NCBI GenBank assembly: GCA_001662425.1
Contig: BDDC01000044.1
Span: forward strand, 81,902 to 145,901
DNA from: Chlamydomonas sphaeroides
Taxonomy: Eukaryota; Chlorophyta; Chlorophyceae; Chlamydomonadales; Chlamydomonadaceae
Length of the DNA: 64,000 bases
Reading direction: 5' to 3'
The notes under the pieces are model-generated. The model had not been told where the DNA came from. It ran no database searches and worked only from the letters and a program-made list of their open reading frames with translations. This document shows positions 47,061-58,000 of this stretch, piece by piece. How positions within the stretch are numbered: position 1 is the first letter of the stretch; each line of letters opens with the position of its first letter. The translations under genes and the position numbers were made by a program.

Positions 47061-47878
47061 ATCACGACGTGCGTCTCCCGGCGTTCCGCGCGGCGTCCGC
47101 AGGGCGCGTCAGTGCACTCCATGAAGAGGACGACGCATCCAAACACACGCACTCGAACGCACGCCACCACGCCTCCGGCCTAGCCAGCCACGAGCCGCAA
47201 TGCGCGGCGTTCCCCCGGCGGCGCCTCTCCATCTCTCGCTCTCACTGCCTCGCCGGCGCCACCCGGCTGACGCGCGGCGTCCCCTCCCGGTGCAGCCCAC
47301 TCTCCGCCCACTCTCAGAGCCCACACAATGGGACTCATACCGCCGATACGTACCCATCCAGCCCTCGACGGGTGGGAGCGTGGGACACGCATGTAGCCGC
47401 TCAGCACGCGCGCCGCCCGGCAGCCACTCGCCCTCCACGCTGCTTCACGCTGCTCCAGCCAATTCGCGTGCGCCGCGCCACCTCTGCTGGGGCGCCCCTG
47501 CCTCCGCTAAACACACACAAGCACGCGCGCACGCACGCCACCAGGCCCCGCTCCACGCACTCGTGCACCTTGGCCCCGCAACCCCGTGGCCCCCGCAGCT
47601 CGCAGCAGCGCAGAGGCCGCACCACATCACACCTCACACCTCACACCTCACACCACCTCACACCACATCACACCTCACACCTCACACCGCCGCACACCCC
47701 ACAGCGCACACCGCTCCTGCACCCCGGGGCACGTCCTGCCGCCCGCCACCTAACCCCGTATCCCCCGGCCGGCCGCTTCATGCCGCAAACGTGGGCTCGC
47801 CTGCCGCCTGCCGCCTGCCGCCTGCCGCCGGCCTGGAGGCGCGAACGTCGGCCGCAACCCGCCCGGCCCCAGACCCGC
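47061..47878. other. Non-coding region, 3' flank of the phytyl ester synthase-like gene
   Basis: C-rich, low-complexity DNA with CA-rich simple repeats. No coding signal. It follows the stop codon at 47879 on the minus strand. Confidence 0.5.
47621..47689 (+). repeat. (CACACCT)n-type simple repeat
   Basis: About seventy bases of near-tandem cctcacac/ccacatcac units. On the opposite strand it is GT/GAGGTG-rich and lies in the probable 3' untranslated region of the phytyl ester synthase-like gene. Confidence 0.85.
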
Positions 47879-50800
47879 TTAGGGCGTGAACGTGGGCGCC
47901 TGCCGCCGGCCGCCCCAGCTGGCCTCGTACAGCAGCCGCGGCACGAGCTCCTTGTACGGGTCCTGCTCCCGCCGGGCCTGCAGGTACGAGATGCCGCCCG
48001 CCACCTCCTGCCGTACGATGCCGTACAGGGCCTCCATGTCGGCGCGGTCCATGCCGGGGTGGGTGGCGATGGGGGCGGAGAAGTGGAAGTAGAAGCGGCT
48101 GGGCGGCTTGAAGCCTGGGGGAGGGAAGGGGAGGGGCACGGAGGAGGGGGGGAGCGGGGCGATTGTGCCGGCGCGCAAGGGCTCGTGTACGGCACTCGGC
48201 AAAGGCTCATGTACGTGCGGCACTTGCGCAGGGCCTGTTCACTTGGGGACGCGTGCTGAGGGCGTTGTGGCCCCGGCCGGGGGCCTGTGGGGCAGCAGCA
48301 GGGGTAAGGGATACCTAGCGCCTGCGCCCCTGCGTGATGCCCGCCCGCCCGGGCGTCCTGGCGGCCCTCGCGCGCTGCCCGTGTGCGTGCGTGCGTGCGC
48401 CTGTGCGGCAGCGGAGCTCACCCACGATGGGCGAGATGAACGACTCCTCCACCTCGTCCGTCTCCGACACGCCGCGCCGCGCCTGAGGGCCGAGGGCAAC
48501 CGACCGCCACGTCAGCGTCGACCCCTCGTCCACACCCCGCCAGCCTCGCCCCAGGTCCACACAACTTGTCCCCCCTCGGCACCCGCATCCGCCCCTCCCG
48601 TCCCGGCGCCAAAGGGTGTTGTTCCCCCTCCGCACCCGCCGCCGCCCCTCCGCCCCGCCCCCAGCCCGCACGCACCCGCACGGTGCGCTGCTGCTGCTCC
48701 CGCAGCCACGGCCCTATGAGCGGCGCGGCCATGAGGTCGTTCCGGTCCGCCAGCACCTCCAAGCTGTCCTCGGCGCCGATGGCGGCGAAGGGCACAATGG
48801 TGGCGCCAAACTTGCAAGCCTGCGCGCGGGGGTGGGGTCGTGGGGAAGGGACACCGTTGGGCGGGAGGGAGGGGTTGGCGCGGGAATGGGGAGCAAGCAC
48901 AGCCATGGGGGCGATGTGTGGCTGTGTGCGCGGCCCCTCACTGTGCGCAAATAATTTGCTATGTTTGTTTGTGTACATATCGTCTACACCAATGCACGTG
49001 GGACCGCTCACCATGCGCACGAACTCGGGCCGGCTGGGCCAGATGAGGTCGTACTGCTCGCCCCGCAGCTTGAGCGCCTGGGGGTCGGCGGGAGGCAGGA
49101 GGGGGAGGCGGGGGAGGCACGGGACACGGGTTACTGAGGTGTGCAAGTGGCGCAAGCTGCCAGCGGCCCCACGCCCCGCCACGGCCTCTGCTCCCTCCCG
49201 CGCGCCAGCCCGCCCCAATAGCCGCTCCGCTGCTCACCTCGCGCACGCCCCCCGGGTAAAGCAGCGCCGCCTCGCCCGCCGCCAGCAGCGAGTGCAGGTT
49301 GCGGCCCGACACCGGCACCGCGCCTGGGGGAAGAGAGCGAGGAGGGAGGGCGGGAGGGAGGAGAGAGGAAGGGCAGGAGGGGGGTGACCGGTGACGCTGG
49401 GCTCGGGGAGGAGGGCAGCGGGGTTGAGAATTGCTGTTTTGATGCGGTTTACCACTGCATCCCGTGCTAGCGGCGCTCACCGAAGGTCTCCAGGAAGCGG
49501 CCGAAGCGGCTGTTGGACTCGCCCGCCTGCCCCGACAGGCTGCCGTTGGCGGCCATGGCGCCCAGCGCCTGGGGTTTCGGGTGTTCGGTTGGTTGGTTGG
49601 TTGGTCGGTTCGTTGGGGCCGTCGGTTGGGTTGGTTGCGCCCTTCGACGGCCACCTGCAGCGCGCCCATGCCCTTTTGCTGCCCAGACACGCCGTGACTG
49701 CTCCGTGCGACAGCGAATCGCGGCACCGCTGGGCACCCAGGGTATGGGGGCCACAGGGCCCTGTCCGGCCTCTGCCCCCCTCCCCCGGCACCCGCACCCG
49801 GCCCCTGCCCCACCATGGGATGCGCCAGGCCGCGCAGCAGCTGGCCCCGGCTGTCCAGGAAGTGGTCGATCATGAGCGGCTGCGGGGAGGGGATGTAGGG
49901 GAATGCAGGGCGCGCGGCAGGGCGTGCGTGTGCGCGTGCGAAGGGCAGGACAGCTGCAAACGTGCGTACATGTCAAAGTGATGCCATCGCCTCCAATCGC
50001 GGTCACGCCCCCGCCCCTCACGCCTCACCCTGTCTGGCGCACACAGCTGCAGGTTACGTTGGCTATACGCAACATGCGCCACACACTACGCAACACATAC
50101 ACATCACACACCACACGTGCACAGGGATGGCAGCACGGCCGCCTCACCATGTCGGGCGCAAACAGCTGGTGGTTGCCCACAAACAGCAGCGGCCCGCTGC
50201 CGGGCTGCGGCAGGCCGCCCAGGCCCAGCTGCTTGCGGCCGCTGGCGGGGTCGGTGGACACCCACACGGGGGACACCAGCCGCCGCAGGCCCGCCAGCCC
50301 CGCCTCGTCGCGCGCGCGTCGGAGCTCGCCTGCGGTGGGTTGGTGGGGTGGGGTGGGGTGGTGTGCAATGGGTGGAGGTGGGCGGGTGGGTGGGTTGGGG
50401 GACACAGGATGGGAGAGAGGAGAGCTGGGACGTGGGAGGCCCCGTTGCCGGCCAGACATGGGCGGGGGCAGCAGGTCGGTCAGCCAGGCGCCGTGAGGCA
50501 CCGGACTGCGCGCACACTGGCCACAGCCACGGAGGGGAGGTACCATGGGAGTAACGAACTCGTTGCGAACCTCCGAGCGTAAGCCCGGGCCCAAAGCTGA
50601 TAGCCTCCCGCCATGGAGGGGAGGGGAAGCAAGGTGAATCGCGGTCGAGCGGCTGCCTGACAGACCCCGACCCACGCCCCCAGCCCGGCAAGCATGCCCA
50701 GCCCCCACCACCCACCCGGCGTGGGCAGCTCCAGGGGGCCGGGGGTGCCGAAGGCGGCGCCGCCGGACACCGGCCGGTCGCTGGCGCCGCGCCGCCGGCG

Positions 50801-53800
50801 CTGCGGGGCCCTTGTGAAGCGGCGGCGGGAGACGTAGAAGTCCTGCTCCTGCGGGGGGCGGGGGCGGGAGCGGGGTGGGCGCGTGAGGTGGGATGGGGAC
50901 GGGATGCGCGGGGATGCGCGGGGCCGCGGCGTGCCTGGCCCCCAACAGCCGAGCCGGAGCTCGAGCGCCAGCACGCGGCCGCGCGCTTTGCTTACCGTTG
51001 TTGGCACTTACCGTGTCCTATGCTGGTTTTTGATGGATGCTGATTATGGATATGGCAATACACACAACACGCAGACCCCTGCCCCATCTGCATGAGCGCC
51101 ACCAGGTCCACGGCAAGGGCCCAGTACAGTGCCATGGTATGCTACCTGCCAAACAACGAACATGATCCACGTTGATTTATCATGAACATGACGCACACCG
51201 CACCCCCCCCATTGCCCCCGCACCTGCATGAGCGCCACCAGGTCCACGCCCGCCTCCTGCAGCAGCGCGTGGCTGCCCCCCGCCACGGTGCGGGCGGTGC
51301 AGCGGGGCAGCGCCCGCGTCAGGCGGGGCGCCTCCGAGGCCGAGGGGATGACCAGGTCGTTGGAGCCCACCAGCAGCAGCACGCGCTGCTGCACCTGGGG
51401 TGGGTGGATGGGGCAGGGGGAGGGGGACGGGCAGGGGAAGGGAGGGAAAAGCGTGTGGATGCTGGCTGGGGTTGGTTCCGCCAAAGAGCAGGGATGATGG
51501 AACCTTGTCCGCTGCGCCCTGCTCTGCCTTGTGCCCCTGTCATCGCGCCCCTGCCCCCCTGCCTCGCCCCCTGCTCCACCACCCCAGCGGCCGCACCTTG
51601 GGCAGCGTGGGGTTGACGGCCGCCGCGCCCGCCGCCAGCAGCTCCAGGCGCCAGGCCAGGGTGGCGGGCGGCAGCACCACACGCAGCGAGGACAGCTCCG
51701 GCAGCAGCTCCAGCAGGTTCTGGGAGGGGCAGGAGGAGGACGGGCAAGGAGGAGCGAGCGGCATTGCCAGGGCGGCTGGCGCCCGCTCGTGCTCGGGGCC
51801 ATGCCTGGGGCTCTGGGCAGGCAGCCAGCCGGTGTGCGACACTCACGTCACCGCAGCTCCACGGCTCCCAGTACGTCAGCCCATGATCACTCCAAAGCTG
51901 TCAGGCTCACCGTGCTCGCATCCCACAACGAGCCCCCTCCTCCCTTCCTCCCTCCGCCCTCGGCCGCCACTCACGTACAGCAGCTCCACCGCCTGCTGTG
52001 GTCCCCGCGGCTGCGCCTGGCCCGGCTGCGGGCGGCGCTGCGCCATGGCGATGGGGTTGGACAGGATGGGCGCCAGCGCGATGGGCAGCAGCTTGTAGGC
52101 GTCGGCGGGGAGCGAGGGCAGCAGCGGGCCCAGCGCGGGCCAGGGGCTGCGGTCGAACGAGGTGGCGGGGTTGACCAGCACGATGCGGTCCACGCAGCTG
52201 CGGGGGCCGGGAACAGGTTAAGGGGGAAAGGGGGAGTTGGGGTTCGTGCCGAGCGGTGTGGTGACACGGGGGGCGAAGGGAGGGTACAGCCGCTGTTCCG
52301 AGGCCCCGCCCCAAGCCCGGCACGTCGGCCATGTCCCTCCTGCCCCCGGTCCCCACCACGCCCTTCCTCGGCCCACCTCAGCTTCTGCGCCAGCGCCAGC
52401 GTCAGCAGGCCCCCGAACGACTCTCCCAGCAGGTACACGGGGCGGGAGGGGTCCAGACCCGCAGCCTCGTNNNNNNNNNNGTGCCGTGCGGTGGGCAGCA
52501 GGGCGCAGCAGTGGGCAGCAGGGGGGCAGCGGGTGGCGATCGCTGGTGGTCGGGGCCTGGTCGGGCTGGGGCCTGGTAGGGCTGGGGCCTGGTCGGGCTG
52601 GGGCCTGGTCGGGCTGGGGCCTGCGTGTGCGCTCCTGGGGCTGTGAGGCCGGCGCCCAGCTCCAGGACGATGGAGGGCGCGCCTCTCAGAGGCCCCTGTG
52701 CCCTGTCTCCTCGCTGCCTCCCTGCCCCCGCGCCCCCACCTGCTCCGCCAGCGCCTCCACGATGCCGGCGAAGGGCGTGCGGTCGTCGGGCGGCAGGAAC
52801 ACGTTGCGCAGGTCGAAGCGGGCCGCCAGGCCCTGCGAGGATGGGGTGGGGTGGTGGTGGACGGCGGGGGCGGCAGGCACGGCGGGCGCACGAACGGGGC
52901 ATTGCTCGTCCGGGCAGGCGAGACGCCGCCACCGCTGGCTGCTGGCTGCTGCGGCCTCGCTGCGCCTGGGTTAGTGCCGGTGCCCTGGCAGGCCTGTAAG
53001 CGCCGAGCTCCGTGCCGCCTTCTCGTCCCGGCAGGCACACCACGCAGGCACTGCGCGTCGCGTACCGGTGAAACATGGCATACCGGTACAGCGCAACTCG
53101 TCATAACAAGCATCGTCCTAGACATACATAGCGCGGTTACGCCTACCGGGAACTGGCGGTACGCGGCCAGGCCGGTGCCGTCGATGCCGGGCAGGTAGAC
53201 CAGCAGCGGCAGGGAGGCGGGGTCGGGGGAGCCGGGCAGGCGGGGGAAGGAGGGCGCGTACAGCAGCGGGCCAGGGCCCGGGGCGGCGGCGCCGGGGTCG
53301 GCGGCCTGGCTGCCGCTGGCGGCGGCGGCGTCCGCCTGGCGGTCTGCCACCAGCTCAAAGAGGCGCTGGAACATGGGCCCAATGGTGGGCTCGCCCAGCA
53401 GCGCCTGGCTGCGGGTAGGGGAGGGGGTTGGAGGAGGGCGGCACGGAAGGTGGGCCGGCAGCGGGAGGTGGGCCACCGGGCCAGCCTAGTTTGCCGACCG
53501 AAAATACCGCCACCCCCAGGCGCCCATGAGCGCCAGTCAGGGGCTGAGTTCCCAGCACTGGCGCCCATGAGAGCCAGTCAGAGGCTGAGTTCCCGGCACT
53601 GGCGTCGCAGTGTTTGCAGCCCGGGTAGCGGCCAGCCCCGCCCACCTGAGGCGCTCAGCGTCCACCTGCGGTGGGAAGGGCCGCGGCTCCGTCGGCTGCG
53701 CCTTCATCAGCTTGTCCAGCGGCAGCGGCACCGTCGGCGCGCGCCGGCGCGGCCGTGGCGCCGCTGGCTGGTGGGCCGGAGCCGCCGCCGCGTCGACGGC

Positions 53801-54298
53801 AGCGTCGGCGGTGGCGGGGCCTGGCGGCGGCGCCGCGGCGGCGGCGGCGGCCGCCGCTGCCGCCTCGATAGGGTCCGAGGCGACCGCTGGCGGGGCGGCC
53901 GGTGGCTGCTCCGGCGGCGGCGGCGGTGGCTCAGCAGCCGCGTCGGCAGCGGCAGCGGCGGGGGCGACTTCGTCGCCGTCGCCTGGTACGTCCATGATGA
54001 GCTCTGACTCGGCCACAACGACAACGGAGATGTCACTGTTATCGACGGATGTTGAGGGCGAGGGCGATGCCGAAGGCTCCAACACGGCAGCAGCCTGCAC
54101 CACCTCTACCGTCAGCTCCGCATCACCGCGGGGGGCTGAGGCCAGGGCGGCGGGGCCGCGGGGCCGGAGCGGGCCGGGGGCGGGGTGGGGGTTCGAGTAC
54201 GCTGCGACTGGTCGGGAAGGGGCCACGCCACGGACGCCAGGCGGAGTCGCGGGCGCTGCAGCGGCCTTGACTGGCCGCTGCGCTGTATGCAGCTTCAT
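47879..54298 (-). CDS. Phytyl ester synthase-like hydrolase/acyltransferase (PES/DGAT family), plastid
   Basis: Plant relatives sit in plastoglobules and transfer acyl groups to phytol or diacylglycerol. Exons (minus): 53646-54298, 53147-53408, 52740-52832, 52377 into N gap, 51975-52197, 51597-51719, 51224-51394, 50716-50848, 50148-50329, 49814-49879, 49481-49568, 49238-49323, 49012-49077, 48676-48819, 48422-48482 and 47879-48114; about 893 residues. A long Ala/Pro-rich N-terminus (about 215 residues, MKLHTAQRPVKAAAAP start) looks like a transit peptide plus spacer. An alpha/beta hydrolase half follows: YLPGIDGTGLAAYRQFP, nucleophile elbow GESFGG (about Ser354), NPATSFDRSPW, acidic LVGSND and GGSHALL. 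The second half is an LPLAT-type acyltransferase with GNHQLFAPDM, LLYPGGVREAL and IVPFAAIGAED. The two-domain order matches Arabidopsis PES1/PES2. ATG 54298 is the first in frame. Confidence 0.82.
50535..50578 (-). repeat. 44-bp dispersed repeat, copy in phytyl ester synthase-like intron
   Basis: The reverse complement matches 59874-59917 at about 40 of 44 positions, with core ttcgttactcccatgg. This copy is in the intron between exons 50148-50329 and 50716-50848. Confidence 0.8.
51088..51112 (-). repeat. 25-bp copy of an exon's 3' end inside the next intron
   Basis: ctgcatgagcgccaccaggtccacg is identical to 51224-51248, the 3' end of the phytyl ester synthase-like exon encoding VDLVALMQ. On the minus strand the copy is 136 bases downstream, but the base context at its end (catctg) lacks the GT donor. 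Confidence 0.85.
52471..52480. other. Assembly gap of 10 N
   Basis: Falls at the 5' edge of the exon encoding GLDPSRPVYLLGESFGG, hiding the splice acceptor and probably one coding base. It may stand for an unsized gap. Confidence 1.
52552..52622 (+). repeat. 16-bp minisatellite beside the assembly gap
   Basis: Four and a half units of ggggcctggtcgggct, one with a changed base. Together with the gcagcagggg-type repeats at 52492-52540 it probably caused the adjoining gap. Confidence 0.9.
53519..53600 (+). repeat. 41-bp tandem duplication in intron 1 of the phytyl ester synthase-like gene
   Basis: Two copies of a unit starting ggcgcccatgag and ending cagcact/cggcact, differing at a few bases. 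Confidence 0.85.
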
Positions 54299-55018
54299 GG
54301 CTGCGGCCGTAGTCCGCTGATGGGAGCGGCAATCAAGTGGATGGGATTGCCGCTTGTCGAAGCCAAACAAAACAGACAGCTCCCTTCCGAACGGCTTCTA
54401 GTAACTGTTCACAGCGCGGAATAGTTCCGTGGTGGCGGGTGGAGGCCCGTCTACTTGCAACACAACCGTTGGCGGGCAAGGTTTGAGCCAAAGGCTTGCA
54501 CGCTGTCTCCCGTGCTGCTCAATTTCGGCTTGCAGCAAGCGTTGTGTATATGTGCGAATCTTGCAACGCCCCGCCACCGACCGTCCATGCACGACGGGAG
54601 GTCCCGCTTCCAGAACTGCCACAGGTTAGCCCGAGAGCCACCCTAAGTGCGTCACGAGTGTTGACATTGTTTGCACACTATTACGGCTGTGCAAGGCCAT
54701 AACGACGGCTTTCCGACCCAATTCCAACAACACTTGCAGAATCCGACCGAGCCTTACTGCTTCGCACAAGGCCACAGCTGATACCTTACAGTAAACGCAC
54801 GTAGCAGCATGCTGGCGACCTTTCGACCATTGCAGCTCGTCTAGTCAGCGACGAGCGCTCACAAGTTCGCCAGCTCGCTGCGCTGGCCGAAGCCAGCACG
54901 CGCCGGCGCAGCGCCCACATCCTCTTTCTGCATCCACCAGGTGCACACGCCTTCATCCCAGCCCTGGCGCGCACACGGTCTTGACCCCTCCGGCACGCAT
55001 CCCGCCCACGCCGCGGCC
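54299..55018. promoter_or_regulatory. Divergent promoter region between phytyl ester synthase-like and starch synthase genes
   Basis: 720 bases lie between two outward-facing ATG codons. The stretch 54420-54880 is clearly less GC-rich than flanking coding DNA, as expected for promoters. No gene is supported inside. I could not assign a TATA box to either gene. Confidence 0.5.
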
Positions 55019-58000
55019 ATGCGCGCCTGCGCGCTGCGCCGCGCCTCCGGCGCGGCCGCAGCCTGCGATGCCAGCGCCTCTGCCAGCACCTCTGCTACCT
55101 CCTCCGCCGCCAGCCGCACCTCGCAGCGCCTCGCCAGCCAGCGGCGCCGCCGGCCCCCCGCCGGCCGCTGCGCCAACTGGTCCTCGCAGCGCGGGCCCTC
55201 CGCCACGGCCCCCGAAGGTGGCCCCGACGACGGCCTGCCGCCGCCAGCGCCCCGTGCCCCGGGCTCAGGCTCGGGCCTGAGCGCGGAGGAGGAGTTCCTG
55301 GGCCGGGCCCGGCGCATGCAGGCGCGCATCTCCAAGCTGCGGCGCCTGCAGGAGCGCATCACGCGGCTCAAGGTGGGGGAGCAGGGGCCGTGCGTGTGTG
55401 TTCTTGTTGCCACGTGCGTTGCACTTTAGGGGTGGGACCGAAGCTGCGGCGCCTGCGGGAGCGCATCACGCGGCTCAAGGTGGGGGAGCAGGGGCTGGGG
55501 AGGAGCGGTGAAGGGCCCGAGGGGGTGGGGCAATGTGCCGGGGGGGGGGGCAGTGCGCGCCCAGCCTTGAGGCGGGGAATAGACGTAGGGCGCCTGCAGG
55601 AGCGCACCGCGCGACCGGGGTGCCGTTTCTGGGTTTCGCAGGGCGCTCTCACGGGGTTCAACACAGCGGGGGAAAGTCGCGGTGACGGCGGTACGGCGCC
55701 AGGCACGTGCGCAGCGGCCTCTGGAGCGCCGGGGCCCATGCGGTGGCGGCGGCGGACGCCCGCCTGCGCGGCGCACACCCAGCGCCTGCCGGCCCGCCCG
55801 CCTGCGCGCTGCCCTTGCGCTCCACGCATCCGCGGCGGTGCATGGCTCGGGCTTGCACCGCGGCCTGCAGTGCGCAGGCGGCGCAGGCGGCACAGGCAGG
55901 GCAGGCTGCGCCCGGCGCTGACGGCGGACCCCGTGCCGCGGTGTTGTTGCGCTCGCAGGAGGACAAGGACTTCGCCGCGGGCTACCTGGAGGTTGAGAAC
56001 TACGACCAGGACGGCGGCGAGGCGGATGATGCGTGGCAGAGTGGGTGGGGAGGGAAGTGCAAGGGGAAGGGAGGCGAAGGGAGGGGCGGACGCCAACAGC
56101 GACGGACCGAGGCGGATGACACCGGCAGCGGGGCCGCCCGGCGCCCTCGCTGCGGCTTGCCGCACACCCGCATCTTCCCCTAGGCCCCAACCGCCGTCAC
56201 CGTCCCGCACCCCGCAGACTGGGTGCCCAGCGGTTACAACCCCGCCGTCGGCACCCCGCCGCCGTCGACCTCCACCCCCAGCCGCAGCGGCGGCGGCGCC
56301 GCCGCTCCTGCCGGCGGTGGCGGCACGGTCACACCCCGGCAACCCCGCAGTCCCGAGGAGCTGCGGACCTGGGTGGCGAGCCTCATGGAGCAGTCGGCCA
56401 GCAGGGCGGCGGCGGCGGCGGCCGCCGCCGCTGCGACGGCGGCGGCAACCGCCAGCCGGTCCGAGGCCGCAGCCCCCAACGGCCTCAGCGGCGCCGCAGC
56501 GCCGCCGGCGTTCAACCTGCCACTGGCGACGCCGCCGCAGGCAGCAGCTCCGCCGCCGCCGCCGCCTGCGGCGGCGGCGCCACCGGCGGCGTCCGCGACG
56601 GCGGAGGCGGCGGCGCAGCAGCAGCAGCAGCCGGCGGTTAGGAGGTACAGCGTGCGGTACGGGTCCGGCTCGGCCAAGCCCACCTTTGTGCCGCTGGACG
56701 GGGGACCACCGCCCATGGCTGCATCGCCCGCAGCACCGGCGCCGCCGGCTCCAGCCCGCACGGCGGCCCCGCCGCCGCCACCCGCACCACGGCCGGCGCA
56801 GGCCATTCCGGCGCTACAGCCCGTGTCGGCGTCCCTGCCGTCACAGCCACAGCCGGCGGCGCCGGCCCAGGCTCCGCCGACGTCGGCGGCAACACAGCCG
56901 GCCGCCGCCGCCGCTGCCCCCGCCGCTGCCAGCAAGGCCGCTGCCACTGGCGGCGGCGCTGCCGCGGCAGCGCCGGCGCCGCCGCCGCCGGTGCGCGACC
57001 CCAACGCCGAGCTCCGCGCCACTATCTTCCCCGACGCCCTGACCTCCTCCAATCCGTACACTCTGTACGACATGCCGTTGCCTGCTCGGGCCATGCCCGC
57101 CGCCTGGCAGACGCCCGCCGAGCGCGAGGCGGCGGCCGCCTCCGGCGGCACGGCGGCGCCGTCGGCGCCGCAGCCGCTGGCGGTGGGGCGTGCGGAGCGT
57201 CCTCGTGACTTGGTGTTCGTGACGGCGGAGGCGGCGCCTTGGAGCAAGACGGGCGGGCTGGGGGATGTGATGGGGGCACTGCCCAAGGCGCTGGCGGCGC
57301 GGGGCCACCGGGTCATGGTGGTGTCGCCCAGGTAGGGCTGGGCTGAGGTAAATTACATTGTCGTTATTGAAGCATGGCATGGAGGGCTGTGAAACGCATT
57401 GGACGGTTCAGCGGGTCATGAGGGATAGCGCCTCACCCCCTGGTCCCCCAGCGCTGACGCCGTCGCTGCCCCGCCCGCCGCCCTACCGCCCAGGTACCTG
57501 TCGCCCGCCACCGCAGCCCGCTACAAGGGGCTCAAGGACACGGGCGTGCGCTGCAGCCTGGACCTGGGGCCAGCCAACAAGGGCGGGGGCGGCGTGCACG
57601 AGGTGGGCGGGGGGTGTGAGGGGATGTGAGAGCGAGAGCGTGTGTTCAAGTGTTCAGCAGAACAGAACGAGCGTGTGTGTTTCGGTGCTGTTGCGCGTGT
57701 GTGTGTGTGTGTGTGTGCTGTTGCTGTGCGTTGTGGACTCCTATGCCCCCGCAGCCGCCTCCCAACCCCCTCTTGCCCCCCGGCGGCCCCGCCCCCAGGT
57801 TGGCTATTGGCACACGCACGAGGACGGCGTGGACTGGGTGTTCGTGGATCACATTTCGTACCACCGTGAGGGCACGCCGTACGGCAACGTGCACGGCACG
57901 TACGGCGACAACCTGTTCAGGTGCGCGGCGGCCGCCCAGGCGCACCCGGCCACCGAGATGCCGCAGGAGCCCCGCACGGGCGGAGCCCGCGAGCGGCACA

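Noticed and set aside
46364..48259. 631-codon + strand open frame
   Set aside because: It runs through simple repeats and antisense to the phytyl ester synthase-like last exon, with no domain; stop-free length is expected in DNA this GC-rich.
55430..55480. Possible extra coiled-coil exon between starch synthase exons 1 and 2
   Set aside because: Splicing at the TTAG acceptor at 55429 leaves 11 bases before the in-frame part, which shifts the frame relative to exon 1.
55390..57042. 550-codon + strand frame overlapping the starch synthase N-terminus
   Set aside because: Out of frame with the GT5 domain, almost pure Arg/Pro/Ser; a shadow of the Ala/Pro-rich exon 56218-57331.
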